Below, in pieces: positions 47,262-55,801 of a stretch of DNA of 64,000 bases. Origin of the DNA: Novosphingobium sp. (GTDB lineage Bacteria > Pseudomonadota > Alphaproteobacteria > Sphingomonadales > Sphingomonadaceae); the NCBI RefSeq assembly GCF_039595395.1, contig NZ_JBCNLP010000006.1:1307001-1371000 (forward strand), written 5' to 3'. The notes beneath the pieces are model-generated. The model had not been told where the DNA came from. It made no database searches and worked only from the letters and a program-made list of their open reading frames with translations. The translations under genes and the position numbers were made by a program. How positions within the stretch are numbered: the first letter of the stretch is position 1; every line of letters begins with the position of its first letter.

Positions 47262-48186
47262 ATGAGCGATATTCTGGTGGTGGGCAGCGCCAACATCGAC
47301 CTCGTGATGATGCCTGAGCGCCTGCCGCAACCGGGCGAGACGCTGCTGGGCGCGCGCTTTGCCAGCGTGCCGGGCGGCAAGGGCGCCAATCAGGCGGTGG
47401 CCCGCGGCGCGGGCAGGCGGCAAGGTGGGTTTCATCGGCTGCGTCGGAGACGACGCCTATGGCGATCAGTTGGCCCATGGCCTGCGACAGGAGGGCATCG
47501 ACCTGTCGGGCCTGTCGCGCGTGGCTGGCCCCTCGGGCGTGGCCTGTGTCATCACCGCCGATGGCGACACCAACATGATCGTGGGGGCATCGGGCGCCAA
47601 TGCCCTGCTCGATGCCCAGCGGATCGACGAGGGTGCCTTCCGCGATGCCCGCATCGTTCTGGCCCAGTTGGAAACGCCCATGCCCAGCGTGCTGCACACC
47701 GCCATGCTGGCGCAGCGGCATGGCGCCACCTTCATTCTGGACCCCGCCCCCGCGCAACCCCTGTCCCGCGAGCTGCTGTCCCTGACCGACTGGCTCACCC
47801 CCAACGAGGGCGAGGCACTGGCACTGGCCGGCGGTGACGCGGCCTCGGATGACCCGCTCGCCATCGCCATGCTGCTGCGGCAACAGAGCGCGAGGGGGAT
47901 CGTGCTCAAGCTGGGCGCGCGCGGCGCCCTTTTGCTGCCCGAGCAGGGCGAGCCCAGCTTCCACCCCGCCTATGACATCGCCGCCATCGACACGACGGCG
48001 GCGGGCGACGCTTTCAACGGCGCCTTTGCCGTGGCCTTGAGCGAAGGCGCCGATCCGCGCGCGGCGGTCGATTTCGCCATCGCGGCCTCGGCCATCGCCG
48101 TCACGCGGCACGGCGCCCAGACCGCCATGGCCAGCCGCGCCGAGATCGAGGCCTTCGGCGCATCGCATCGGAGGAAGGCGCAGTGA
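47262..48186 (+). pseudogene. rbsK: ribokinase (PfkB family), +1 frameshift
   Basis: Phosphorylates ribose at C5 or a related sugar. The N-terminus ('DILVVGSANIDLVMMPERLP', 'PGGKGANQAVA') is in one frame. The rest ('GGKVGFIGCVGDDAYG', 'LTPNEGEALAL', 'VLKLGARGALLL', and 'DTTAAGDAFNGAFAVAL' with the catalytic Asp) is in another. The frames join if one C of the CCC at 47401-47403 is removed (NQAVAAARAGGKV). Length 925 nt is 308 codons plus one base. It lies in a patch of gene remnants, so true decay is more likely here than for the other frameshifted genes. A secreted nucleoside hydrolase lies 13 kb away. Confidence 0.85.
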
Positions 48187-48194
48187 GAGCCCTT

Positions 48195-48257
48195 GCCCTG
48201 CCCCTGCCCCCCTGCCCCCCTGCCCCCCTGCCCCCCTGCCCCCCTGCCCCTGCCATG
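48195..48257. repeat. 8-bp C-rich tandem repeat, possible G-quadruplex on the minus strand
   Basis: Five tandem copies of CCCCCCTG, flanked by shorter CCCTG/CCCCTG units, begin 8 bp after the ribokinase stop. On the minus strand this is a run of G6 blocks separated by two bases (CA), an obvious G-quadruplex candidate and a slippage hotspot. It separates the ribokinase remnant from the FGE stub and may mark a recombination or deletion junction. Confidence 0.9.
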
Positions 48258-48269
48258 ACAGCGAGCTGA

Positions 48270-48461
48270 CCGCATGAATGGGAGGATGATTACACAAGCG
48301 CCGCGATCCTGCGCGGCGGCAGCCATTATCAGCCCGAAGGCGCGCGATGGTATGTCCCTCAGGCCTACCGCCTGTCTCAGCACGGGAAATATCTGCTGAT
48401 GTCGCCCGGCATGGACCGGTCAGGGGCTGTGGGATTCCGCTGCGTCATGGATGCTGGCTGA
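48270..48461 (+). pseudogene. remnant: C-terminus of a formylglycine-generating-enzyme (SUMF1/EgtB) family protein
   Basis: A 63-codon open stretch with no start codon context and an in-frame stop at 48267 just before it. The residues match the end of an FGE-sulfatase-type domain: 'EWEDDYTSAAILRGGSHY', 'ARWYVPQAYRL', 'HGKYLLMSPGMDRSG' and 'GFRCVMD'. The N-terminal ~85 percent of such a gene is missing; the break coincides with the tandem repeat upstream. Not expected to be functional. Confidence 0.7.
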
Positions 48462-48514
48462 TCGCCTGCCACGATAGGCAGCCTCTTTTTGGACATCGAT
48501 CCCCGGCCAATGGA

Positions 48515-49087
48515 CTATGTCCCCGCGATCCGCTCGACGATGATACGGATTTCGTCCCGATCGATGGGCGCGCGATCGATCGAATTGTGGATCCCGATGC
48601 CCTCGACCAAGGCGTCCAGCGCGCGGGCTGTCAGGGGATCGAAGAACCGGCCCAAGGCAGCGCGGCTGTGATCCATCCACTGCTGCATCACGACCGTGAC
48701 CGGCGGGTGCCGGGCAGCAAAGGCATAAAGCTCGTAGCTGAGAATCAGCGTGCGCGGTTCCGCCCAGACCGAGCCGGCGATAATATCGACCACAGCGTCG
48801 CAGGCGGTGGCCCGGTCGGTGGCCGCCTCCAGGCGCGATCGGAAGGCATCGGAGGATTGGTTGGCCAACTGCAGAAAGGCGGTCGTCAGAAGCTCGGTCA
48901 GCGAGGTGAAATAATAAGTGACCGATCCCAGCGGCACCTGCGCCGCGGCCGCGATGCGCCGATGGGTGGTATCGGCCACCCCATGCCGGGCGATCACGTC
49001 GAGCGTGGCATCGATGATGCGTTGCCGCCGCTCGGGATCGTTCTGTCTGGATGTTCCGGCCGCCAAAATTTTCCCTTTCCGCATCAT
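48515..49087 (-). CDS. TetR-family regulator divergent from the DUF1349 gene
   Basis: About 190 residues with a TetR HTH ('RRQRIIDATLDVIARHGVADTTHRRIA' in parts, 'VPLGSVTYYFTSLTELLT') and a C-terminal ligand domain. The start is taken as ATG 49087 or 49084 by homology; the longer frame to 49156 would cross into the divergent gene. No normal ribosome site precedes 49087 because a GTACA-TT-TGTAC inverted repeat lies immediately upstream, which suggests autorepression or leaderless translation. The ligand is unknown. Confidence 0.88.
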   Translation of the reverse strand: MMRKGKILAAGTSRQNDPERRQRIIDATLDVIARHGVADTTHRRIAAAAQVPLGSVTYYFTSLTELLTTAFLQLANQSSDAFRSRLEAATDRATACDAVVDIIAGSVWAEPRTLILSYELYAFAARHPPVTVVMQQWMDHSRAALGRFFDPLTARALDALVEGIGIHNSIDRAPIDRDEIRIIVERIAGT

Positions 49088-49089
49088 GC

Positions 49090-49101
49090 GTACATTTGTA
49101 C
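49090..49101. promoter_or_regulatory. candidate TetR operator between the TetR and DUF1349 genes
   Basis: GTACA-TT-TGTAC is a perfect inverted repeat with 5-bp arms, 2 bp upstream of the TetR start and 33 bp upstream of the DUF1349 start. Its position suits control of both genes by the adjacent regulator. No second copy was noticed elsewhere in the window. Confidence 0.5.
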
Positions 49102-49134
49102 ACAAGGCCCGTTCTTCCGAAAGGCACCTAAAGC

Positions 49135-49821
49135 ATGGCAGACACATCGATGTCACGACGCAGCATCATCGGCGGTGCGGCCGCTCTGGCCCTTCCCGGT
49201 ACCGCCGGCACGGCGCTCGCCGCAACCGCAACCTCCGCATTTGGTCGCCATGACGGCCGCTGGCTGAACGAACCGCAGAGCTGGCAGGTGGACGCAGCGG
49301 GAGACCTGTCTCTCGTGACCGGGAAGGGCAGCGATTTCTGGCGGGAAACACATTATTGCTTCACGCGTGACAGCGGCCATTTCCTTGGCTTTACCACGCC
49401 GGACGCCTTCACCGCCCAACTGCGTGTTCGCGGGCGCTATGAAGAGCTGTATGATCAGGCCGGGATCATGGTCCGCGTGGATGAGCGGCGCTGGGTCAAG
49501 GCTGGCATCGAATTGTCCGATGGGCGCGCCATGCTCAGCAGCGTGCTGACCGATGGCAAGTCCGACTGGTCCACCGGCCCCTATGAGCATGATGCGCGGG
49601 ATTTCTGGATGCGCGTGACCGTCGCCAAGGGCGTGCTCAGGCTTCAGGTGTCTGCCGATGGCAAGGTCTGGCCGCTTGTCCGCCTCGCGCCCTTTCCCGT
49701 CGCATCCTCCTATCAGGTCGGGCCCATGGCCTGCACGCCCGAGCGCAGCGGGCTGCATGTGCGCTTTTCGGATCTGAGCATCACCGCGCCGCTGGGCAAA
49801 GCTCTCCACGATCTGAGCTGA
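49135..49821 (+). CDS. DUF1349 family protein with Tat-type signal
   Basis: A 228-residue protein with a twin-arginine-like N-terminus ('SRRSIIGGAAALALPGTAG') and a DUF1349 concanavalin-like beta-sandwich ('DFWRETHYCFTRDSGHFLG' in parts, 'YEELYDQAGIMVRVDERRWVKAGIEL' in parts, 'GPYEHDARDFWMRV', 'VGPMACTPERSGL'). The fold occurs in small YnfM/regulon-type proteins of unknown role and as an accessory domain in glycoside hydrolases. Export of a lone domain suggests a carbohydrate-binding or hydrolytic role, but nothing in the sequence proves it. Divergent from a TetR regulator with a shared operator-like repeat. Confidence 0.87.
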   Translation: MADTSMSRRSIIGGAAALALPGTAGTALAATATSAFGRHDGRWLNEPQSWQVDAAGDLSLVTGKGSDFWRETHYCFTRDSGHFLGFTTPDAFTAQLRVRGRYEELYDQAGIMVRVDERRWVKAGIELSDGRAMLSSVLTDGKSDWSTGPYEHDARDFWMRVTVAKGVLRLQVSADGKVWPLVRLAPFPVASSYQVGPMACTPERSGLHVRFSDLSITAPLGKALHDLS

Positions 49822-49899
49822 GGCAACCATGATCGGTGGCGGGTTCCACACTGCGGATGATCCCGCACCTGCCGCCGGTTGTATCGTCCATTCCTTTGA

Positions 49900-50262
49900 T
49901 CAGGGACGGTTTTCCTCGCCTTCAACCAGCAGCTTCAGATGCTGGAGGCGCACATCCCACTGCTGCGAGGCCTCATCGAGATAGGCGCGGGCCATCGCCA
50001 GTCGATCGGGCCTGACCTGCCAATGGCGATGCCGTCCCCGGCGGGCACTGTCCACCAGCCCCGCCTCTTCCAGGACCTGCAAATGCTTTGTGAGGCCCTG
50101 ACGCGAGACGCCATTCCACCGATCACCCAGACGAACCGTCGAAAGAGGCCCTTCGATGCAGAGGCGTTCGATGATCGCCAGTCGAAGCGGTTCCCCCAGA
50201 GCGGCGAAAATCGCAACGGCATCCGGCGCCCGCAAAGGGTGGCGCCATGCGGTAGCCTGCAT
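49900..50262 (-). CDS. ArsR-family HTH regulator
   Basis: A 120-residue winged-helix repressor ('AIFAALGEPLRLAIIERLC', 'VSRQGLTKHLQVLEEAGLVDSARRGRH' in parts). It lacks the CxC metal site of ArsR/SmtB sensors and resembles the sub-group that pairs with AHSA1/SRPBCC genes. Its ATG shares one base with the AHSA1 stop upstream (TGATG), so the pair is co-translated and likely self-regulated. Confidence 0.92.
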   Translation of the reverse strand: MQATAWRHPLRAPDAVAIFAALGEPLRLAIIERLCIEGPLSTVRLGDRWNGVSRQGLTKHLQVLEEAGLVDSARRGRHRHWQVRPDRLAMARAYLDEASQQWDVRLQHLKLLVEGEENRP

Positions 50263-50759
50263 CAGCCCTGCCTTGCCTCCAGCGCCAGATAACGCTCGAT
50301 CAAGCGCGTCTGATGCTGCCAGCCACCATCGTTCGCCTGCCAGGCCTGAGCCCGCCGCGCCATCGGCAGCCGATCAAAGCCTGTTTCGGTGATGCTGAGC
50401 AGAACACCATCCTCGACATCGCTCAAGCCGAAGGTCACCAGCGTCATGGGCTCGGCCTCATAGTCATAGGCCAGATCGATGGCGAAGGGATGCCAGCGAA
50501 AGGCGAAAGCCTCCATCGGCTCGATCCGCTCGACGACAATCCGAAATGCCGTTCCGCGATGCGGCTCCTGCAGCCTGGCGACATCCGGGTCGACTTGTGT
50601 CGGCACGATCCTGCCGATCATCGCTTGCCCCGCGACGAAAGGGCCGTCGAACTCGACACCGAACCATATCCCGAACTGCGCGGAGTCGCTGATAGCCTGC
50701 CAGACGCGCTCCCGCGTGGCGCGCAGAATGATCTGCTTTTCGATCCGATCGGTGTTCAT
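50262..50759 (-). CDS. SRPBCC/AHSA1-domain protein
   Basis: A 165-residue START-like protein ('IEKQIILRATRERVWQAISD', 'FGIWFGVEFDGPFVAGQ', 'FRWHPFA', 'TLVTFGLSDVEDGVLLSITETGFD' in parts). Members bind hydrophobic ligands and commonly occur with an ArsR regulator, as here. ATG 50759 is preceded by AGGAGG at 7 nt spacing, which rules out the longer frame to 50891. Function beyond ligand binding is unknown. Confidence 0.92.
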   Translation of the reverse strand: MNTDRIEKQIILRATRERVWQAISDSAQFGIWFGVEFDGPFVAGQAMIGRIVPTQVDPDVARLQEPHRGTAFRIVVERIEPMEAFAFRWHPFAIDLAYDYEAEPMTLVTFGLSDVEDGVLLSITETGFDRLPMARRAQAWQANDGGWQHQTRLIERYLALEARQG

Positions 50760-50913
50760 GAGCAACCTCCTGATGCCCCATGGATGACATGTGCCAAGCC
50801 CAGAAGCAACCTTTTGATTGCGCCTTATGCGGCTACTCTTCGATCTTTTGCCTTGCACATGAAAGCCGCATCCGCTTCTCTCCATCCGCATTGTCGATGA
50901 GGCAGGTCAAGCG

Positions 50914-52128
50914 ATGATCGATCATGACAAACCGCCCGTCATCGTCGTCGGGGGTGGCCCGGCCGGAATGATGATGGGCCTGCTGCTGGCCCGCGCCGGC
51001 GTGCCGGTGCTTGTTCTGGAAAAGCATGCGGATTTCCTGCGCGACTTTCGCGGCGATACCGTTCACCCCTCCACACTCGACCTTTTCGATGAACTCGGTC
51101 TGCTCGAGGCCCTGCTGATGCGTGATCATAACAAGGTCACGACCGTCGGCGGCGTCATCGACGGTAAAACCTATCGGATCGCGGATTTCAGCCGCCTGCC
51201 AGGACCGGCACGGTTCATCGCCATGATGCCGCAATGGCATTTCCTCGACTTCGTGGCCGAACAGGCCCGCCGGCTGCCCTGTTTCACCTTGCGCATGGAA
51301 AGCGAAGCCGTGGGCCTGATCGAGGGGCCCCAGCGCATCGAAGGGGTCCGCCTCGCCAACGGCGAGGCCCTGCGCTCCACGCTGGTCATCGCGGCGGACG
51401 GGCGCGGTTCGCTGCTGCGCGACGCCGCCCGATTGCCGCGCAAAGATCTTGGGGCGCCGATCGATGTCATGTGGTTCCGCATTCCCAAGGCGCCCACCCC
51501 GGACAATCGCACCCAGGGCTATATCGGAGGCGGCGAAATGATCGTCACCATCGACCGCGGCGATTATTTCCAATGCGCCCGTGTCATCGAAAAGGGCGGA
51601 GCCGAGAGAGTTCGCGCGGCAGGTCTGGAGCGCTTCCGGGCCGATGCGGCGGCAACAGCGCCACCCCTGGCACAGCATATCGCAGCCCTCGACAATTGGG
51701 ACGATGTCAAGCTGCTGACGGTTTCGCTCGATCATCTGACCCGCTGGCATCGGCCCGGCCTGTTGGCGATCGGCGACGCGGCGCATGCCATGTCGCCGGT
51801 GGGCGGCGTTGGCATCAACCTTGCCATCCAGGATGCGGTTGCCGCCGCGAACATTCTGGCGGCATGCCTTGCGGATGGAGGCGATCCCGATCCTCTTCTG
51901 CACAAGGTTCGCGAGAGACGAAAGCTTGCGGTCGGCATCATTCAGGCCTTGCAGCGCGTCGTCCATCGCAATGTCATCGGCGCGGCCATGCGAGAGACCG
52001 CGCCGCGTGCCCCCATGATCCTGCGCCTGCTGCAGGCGGTGCCCGCCCTGCAGGCGCTTCCCGCCAGGCTGCTTGGCCTTGGCATCCGTCGCGAGCATAT
52101 CCGTTCGCCAAACCGGCCCTTGCCGTAA
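50914..52128 (+). CDS. FAD-dependent oxidoreductase (class A monooxygenase type)
   Basis: A 404-residue flavoprotein with 'VIVVGGGPAGMMMGLLLARAG' (FAD ADP-binding, read in part), 'RGDTVHPSTLDLFDELGL', 'IAADGRGSLLRDAA' and 'AIGDAAHAMSPVGGVGINLAIQDA' (second FAD motif, in part). Relatives include tetracycline-destructase-like and polyketide hydroxylases as well as aromatic hydroxylases; there is no C-terminal thioredoxin-like domain. It diverges from the AHSA1/ArsR pair, so those may respond to its substrate (inference). It converges on module B. Confidence 0.92.
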   Translation: MIDHDKPPVIVVGGGPAGMMMGLLLARAGVPVLVLEKHADFLRDFRGDTVHPSTLDLFDELGLLEALLMRDHNKVTTVGGVIDGKTYRIADFSRLPGPARFIAMMPQWHFLDFVAEQARRLPCFTLRMESEAVGLIEGPQRIEGVRLANGEALRSTLVIAADGRGSLLRDAARLPRKDLGAPIDVMWFRIPKAPTPDNRTQGYIGGGEMIVTIDRGDYFQCARVIEKGGAERVRAAGLERFRADAAATAPPLAQHIAALDNWDDVKLLTVSLDHLTRWHRPGLLAIGDAAHAMSPVGGVGINLAIQDAVAAANILAACLADGGDPDPLLHKVRERRKLAVGIIQALQRVVHRNVIGAAMRETAPRAPMILRLLQAVPALQALPARLLGLGIRREHIRSPNRPLP

Positions 52129-52194
52129 CCCCTGACAAAGGTGATCGGATCGGGCGGGCATCTGCCGGACAGAACGGAGACGGAACCATCCGGC

Positions 52195-53118
52195 CTATCC
52201 CGCAACCTCGTAATTATGGACGAAATCGCCCGGAACCGCCGGTCCCCAATTCGCCAGACTGTCCTCAAGGGCATAGTTGGTCGGGGTCCACAGCGCGTAA
52301 TCGTCAATATAATCCATGTCGGAATAATATTCGAACCAGCTTCCCCATGGGTCCTGAATATAATGGAAGAAGTTCGAGCCGACCGTGTGGCGCCCGAAAC
52401 CCCAGTCGCCCTTGCCCATCTTCCCGGCCAGAGCGCGACCGCCACGGCCAACCTCATCGGGGTCGTTCACCTGAAAGCTGGCGTGGTGGAAACCCACCCC
52501 CGGCGATTTGGCGAAAGCCAGAACATGGTGCTCGCTGTCCTTGCGCGCGCAGCAAAAGGCGATGACATCCTGCGATCGGTCGGCCAGCCCCATGCCGAGC
52601 GCCTCGGTCACAAAACGCACACTGACCGGCACATCCGGTGAAAAGACAAGGACATGGCCGAGCCGGAGCGGATGAACCGCGCCATAGGCCCCTGTCGGCA
52701 ACATCGCCGACCGCCGCTTGCGCAGGATACGTCCGGGCGCATTGATCTCGAATGCGGGGCCACCTTGCAGCGGGGGATCGCAGGGATGTTCGACCAGATG
52801 CAGCAGCATGCCATGGGGATCCTCGACCCAGAGCCCGGTGTCGGGGAAGCCTTCGGGCGCAGGGACAAGGCGGCCACCGAAGCGGGGAACGCGCCCGGCG
52901 ATCGCGCCCAAATCCTCCGCCCGCAACGCGACATGATGCAGGCGCTTCGATGCAAAGCCGCCCAGCAGTGTGATCGACGCCCGCTCCTGCCCTTCGCAAC
53001 GCAGGCGGGCGACATCGCCTTCAACGGCGGGGATCAGCCCGGCATCGCTGTAGAAACGAACGCCTTCCTCGATGTCCGGCACCTCGAGCGTGAAGGACAG
53101 CATTCCCAGAACGGCCAT
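52195..53118 (-). CDS. VOC-family extradiol ring-cleavage dioxygenase of module B
   Basis: A 307-residue two-domain VOC protein. The candidate Fe(II) ligands in the C-terminal domain are His in 'RLGHVLVFS', His in 'VGFHHASFQV' and Glu in 'WFEYYSDMD'. The N-terminal domain is better preserved than in the module A protein and includes 'RLHHVALRAEDL'. GAGGATGACG lies before ATG 53118. Last gene of the leftward operon flavin hydroxylase-FAH-VOC. Expected to cleave the ring made by the hydroxylase; substrate unknown. Confidence 0.9.
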   Translation of the reverse strand: MAVLGMLSFTLEVPDIEEGVRFYSDAGLIPAVEGDVARLRCEGQERASITLLGGFASKRLHHVALRAEDLGAIAGRVPRFGGRLVPAPEGFPDTGLWVEDPHGMLLHLVEHPCDPPLQGGPAFEINAPGRILRKRRSAMLPTGAYGAVHPLRLGHVLVFSPDVPVSVRFVTEALGMGLADRSQDVIAFCCARKDSEHHVLAFAKSPGVGFHHASFQVNDPDEVGRGGRALAGKMGKGDWGFGRHTVGSNFFHYIQDPWGSWFEYYSDMDYIDDYALWTPTNYALEDSLANWGPAVPGDFVHNYEVAG

Positions 53119-53174
53119 ATCGTCATCCTCTCTTATGGTGTCTGGCGGCGGCGCTTGCACCGCCGCCAGCGTTG

Positions 53175-54023
53175 TCAGGCCACGCGGTTCTCGATGATGC
53201 CGATGCCCTCGACCTCGCAGCGCACGACATCGCCGCTCTTGAGGAAGGTCGGCGGCTCCATGCCGACACCGACGCCTTCGGGCGTGCCCGTGGCGATCAG
53301 ATCCCCCGGCTCCAGCGTGAAGGCGGTCGAGAGATAGGAAATCTGCGCGTCGATCCGGTGCAGCATGTTCGCCGTGTTGTTGGCCTGTCGAACCTCGCCA
53401 TTGACCAGGCAGCGCAGGTCGAGCGCCTGAGGATCGGCAATCTCATCGGCAGTAACGATCCAGGGGCCGATCGGCCCATGCGTGTCGAAGGACTTGCCCA
53501 TGGTGAAGGTGGGCGAATGGAACTGCCAGTCGCGGGCCGACACATCATTGGCCACGAAATAGCCGAAGATATGGGCCAGCGCGTCCTGCGGCGCCACGCC
53601 CTTGGCGCGGCGGCCGATGACCACCCCGAGTTCGACCTCATAGTCCAGCTTCTCGGTCACACCGGCTTCGATGGCATCGAAAGGTCCGGAGAGGCAGGTC
53701 GTCTGCTTGTTGAACCACACCTGATGCTTTGCGCGGGCAACACCGAGCTTGTCGGCCTCCTCCAGATGCTTCTGATAATTCATGCCGATGGCCAGATATT
53801 TGCCGGGCTTCTCGATGGGGGCGAGCAGCGTCACCTGCGCCAGCGGCGTGGCAGGCGCATTCCCGGCGACCTTGCGCACCGCGTCGAGACCGGCCTCCCC
53901 CGCCTCGACCAGCGCGAGCATGGTTGCAAAGGGCAGGCCGGCGGCGGTCAGATCATACATCCGGTCGCCATCGACCAGACCGAGGTGGACGCCGTCACCG
54001 ACTGCAAAACGGGCGAGTTTCAT
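53175..54023 (-). CDS. FAH-family hydrolase of module B
   Basis: A 282-residue FAH-fold enzyme with 'AIGMNYQKHLEEADKLGV', 'DYEVELGVVIG', 'NDVSARDWQ', 'KSFDTHGPIGPWIV' and 'TGTPEGVGVG'. It should hydrolyse the ring-cleavage product formed by the VOC dioxygenase 57 bp downstream. The start overlaps the flavin hydroxylase stop (ATGA). Very similar to the module A protein at 32222-33091 over most of its length, pointing to a shared ancestor. Confidence 0.95.
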   Translation of the reverse strand: MKLARFAVGDGVHLGLVDGDRMYDLTAAGLPFATMLALVEAGEAGLDAVRKVAGNAPATPLAQVTLLAPIEKPGKYLAIGMNYQKHLEEADKLGVARAKHQVWFNKQTTCLSGPFDAIEAGVTEKLDYEVELGVVIGRRAKGVAPQDALAHIFGYFVANDVSARDWQFHSPTFTMGKSFDTHGPIGPWIVTADEIADPQALDLRCLVNGEVRQANNTANMLHRIDAQISYLSTAFTLEPGDLIATGTPEGVGVGMEPPTFLKSGDVVRCEVEGIGIIENRVA

Positions 54024-55633
54024 ACGTTTTCCTTATGCTCAAGAATGGTGGTGGTGGATGCGTGGAGGCCATGCGCGCGCAGGTCCGCCGCAAGCGCTCC
54101 GGCCAGTGTGGACAGATCGTCCTCCTCGATGGCGCCGCCATAGACGTAGAAATCGGGGCGGATGATCATCGCGTTCCAGCCTTGCGCATCGAGGAAGGCG
54201 TCGATCCGCCCATCCACATCGACGGCGTGACCGGCGCCAAGCCGAAGGCAGCGAAGCCCGGCGATGGCCAATGCGTCGCGCGCGGGACCAACGGACGCAT
54301 CAGGATCAAAACCCCGCGCGATCGCGACGAAACCGCTGCCGGCCTCCGTCACATCGTCGAAACGCGCGCGCGTGCCACCCTGCTCGATGACGACATGCGG
54401 CGAGAGCAGACCCGCTCCCGGTTGCAGCGCCGCGCCGTCCGGCCGGAACAGCAGCCCGTGATCGAGCTTGGGGAACGGCGGCAGCGGCGGGGCATCGCCG
54501 CCCAGAAAGGCGCGATCACGCTCGGCAGCGACGTCCGGGTCGGGGATGCAGATGATCTTGCCGAGGAAGATCGCCATATCGGTGATCTGGCTGACATGCG
54601 GCATCCGCTCGGCCTGATAGGTGTCGAGCAGCAGGTCATCCGCCACGCCTGACAGCACCAGTTCCAGCTTCCACGCCAGATTCCAGGCGTCGCGCATCCC
54701 CGCGCACATGCCCTGCCCCATAAAGGGCGGCATGACATGGGCGGCATCTCCAGCGATCAGCAAGCGGCCATCGCGCCAGCGCGACGCGATCAGCGAGCGG
54801 AAGTTGTAGACCTTGTGGCGCACCAGCTCGACATCGTCCGGCCCCGCCCATGGCTTGAGCAGTTCCCAGACGTAAGCCTCATCCTCCAACTGTTCGACCG
54901 TCTCATGCGGCAGGCGCATGAACTCCCAGCGACGGAACAGGCGGCCGTCACGCACGCCGGCGGGCACAATGGTCGTGGGCCGCGCCGGGTTGCAATATTG
55001 GCCCGCAGCGGGCAACCCCAGCCCCTCGACCGTCACGCCGTCCTTCAGCAGCACGTCGATCACCAGCCAGTCCGCCTGAAAGCCGCGGTCCTCGCGCTCG
55101 CCGCCAATGGTGGTGCGCACCAGCGAGTTGGCACCATCACACCCCACGACATAGCGCGCGGACAGCACCTTTTCCTCGCCGGTTTCCACATGGCGCAGCG
55201 TCACATGCGCCAGATCCGCATCCTGCGTGACCGCGACCGCCTCCCAGCCGAGATGGAGGTCCACACCCTTCTGCTGCTGCACCATCGTGTCGAGCGCACC
55301 TTCAAGCGTCGGCTGATGGACGAAATTCACCTCGGGACCGCCCGAGATCGAGGCCTTCTGCCAGTCGATCACCAACAGCTCTTTCCAGTCGGCATTGAAC
55401 CACTGGTAGAGGGGCCCGCCATGCGTCACCGAGGGAAGGATCTCGCCCATCCCGTTGGCCGAGAGCACGCGGTAAAGCTCGTGATCCACACAAACCGCGC
55501 GCGGCAGCGGGTATCGCGATGTCCATCGCTCGCAGACGGCAACGGACCGTCCCTTGCGGCCCAGCATCAGGGCGAGCGATTCGCTCACCGGGCCGTAACC
55601 GATCTGAATCACGTCATAGGGGCCTTCAGCCAT
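54020..55633 (-). CDS. FAD-dependent aromatic hydroxylase (MhpA-like) of module B
   Basis: A 537-residue class A flavin monooxygenase like 3-(3-hydroxyphenyl)propionate hydroxylase. The Rossmann motif is unusual: 'IQIGYGPVSESLALMLGRKG' has Ser-Glu where small residues are common. 'GCDGANSLVRTTIG' and 'LIAGDAAHVMPPFMGQGMCAGMRD' (in part) are standard, and a thioredoxin-like C-terminal domain follows. AGGAGAATGGA precedes ATG 55633. First gene of the leftward operon; the divergent receptor promoter carries TGTCA/TGACA repeats that probably control both. Confidence 0.93.
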   Translation of the reverse strand: MAEGPYDVIQIGYGPVSESLALMLGRKGRSVAVCERWTSRYPLPRAVCVDHELYRVLSANGMGEILPSVTHGGPLYQWFNADWKELLVIDWQKASISGGPEVNFVHQPTLEGALDTMVQQQKGVDLHLGWEAVAVTQDADLAHVTLRHVETGEEKVLSARYVVGCDGANSLVRTTIGGEREDRGFQADWLVIDVLLKDGVTVEGLGLPAAGQYCNPARPTTIVPAGVRDGRLFRRWEFMRLPHETVEQLEDEAYVWELLKPWAGPDDVELVRHKVYNFRSLIASRWRDGRLLIAGDAAHVMPPFMGQGMCAGMRDAWNLAWKLELVLSGVADDLLLDTYQAERMPHVSQITDMAIFLGKIICIPDPDVAAERDRAFLGGDAPPLPPFPKLDHGLLFRPDGAALQPGAGLLSPHVVIEQGGTRARFDDVTEAGSGFVAIARGFDPDASVGPARDALAIAGLRCLRLGAGHAVDVDGRIDAFLDAQGWNAMIIRPDFYVYGGAIEEDDLSTLAGALAADLRAHGLHASTTTILEHKENV

Positions 55634-55685
55634 TCCATTCTCCTGCCCGACGCCGCGCGTCGGATCTTTTCATCATGACCAATAA

Positions 55686-55707
55686 TGTCATCTTGACAGA
55701 TATGTCA
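55686..55707. promoter_or_regulatory. candidate TetR operator between the flavin hydroxylase and receptor genes
   Basis: Three half-sites lie in tandem: TGTCA (55686-55690), TGACA (55694-55698), TGTCA (55703-55707). They form two overlapping inverted repeats with 3-bp and 4-bp spacers. The position, 53 bp upstream of the hydroxylase and 95 bp upstream of the receptor, suits control of both operons. The same half-sites occur once at 58873-58885 next to the TetR gene. Confidence 0.65.
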
Positions 55708-55801
55708 CTATGAAGTCAAGATCGTCCACAGGCAGCCGGATGAGCGGCCATGCAAGCGGACCCGAGCGGACAGTGAATCGCCGGGACGCGAGGAGAGAGG
55801 G

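Noticed and set aside
48195..48257. CRISPR-like repeat
   Set aside because: Direct 8-bp units without spacers; a simple tandem repeat.
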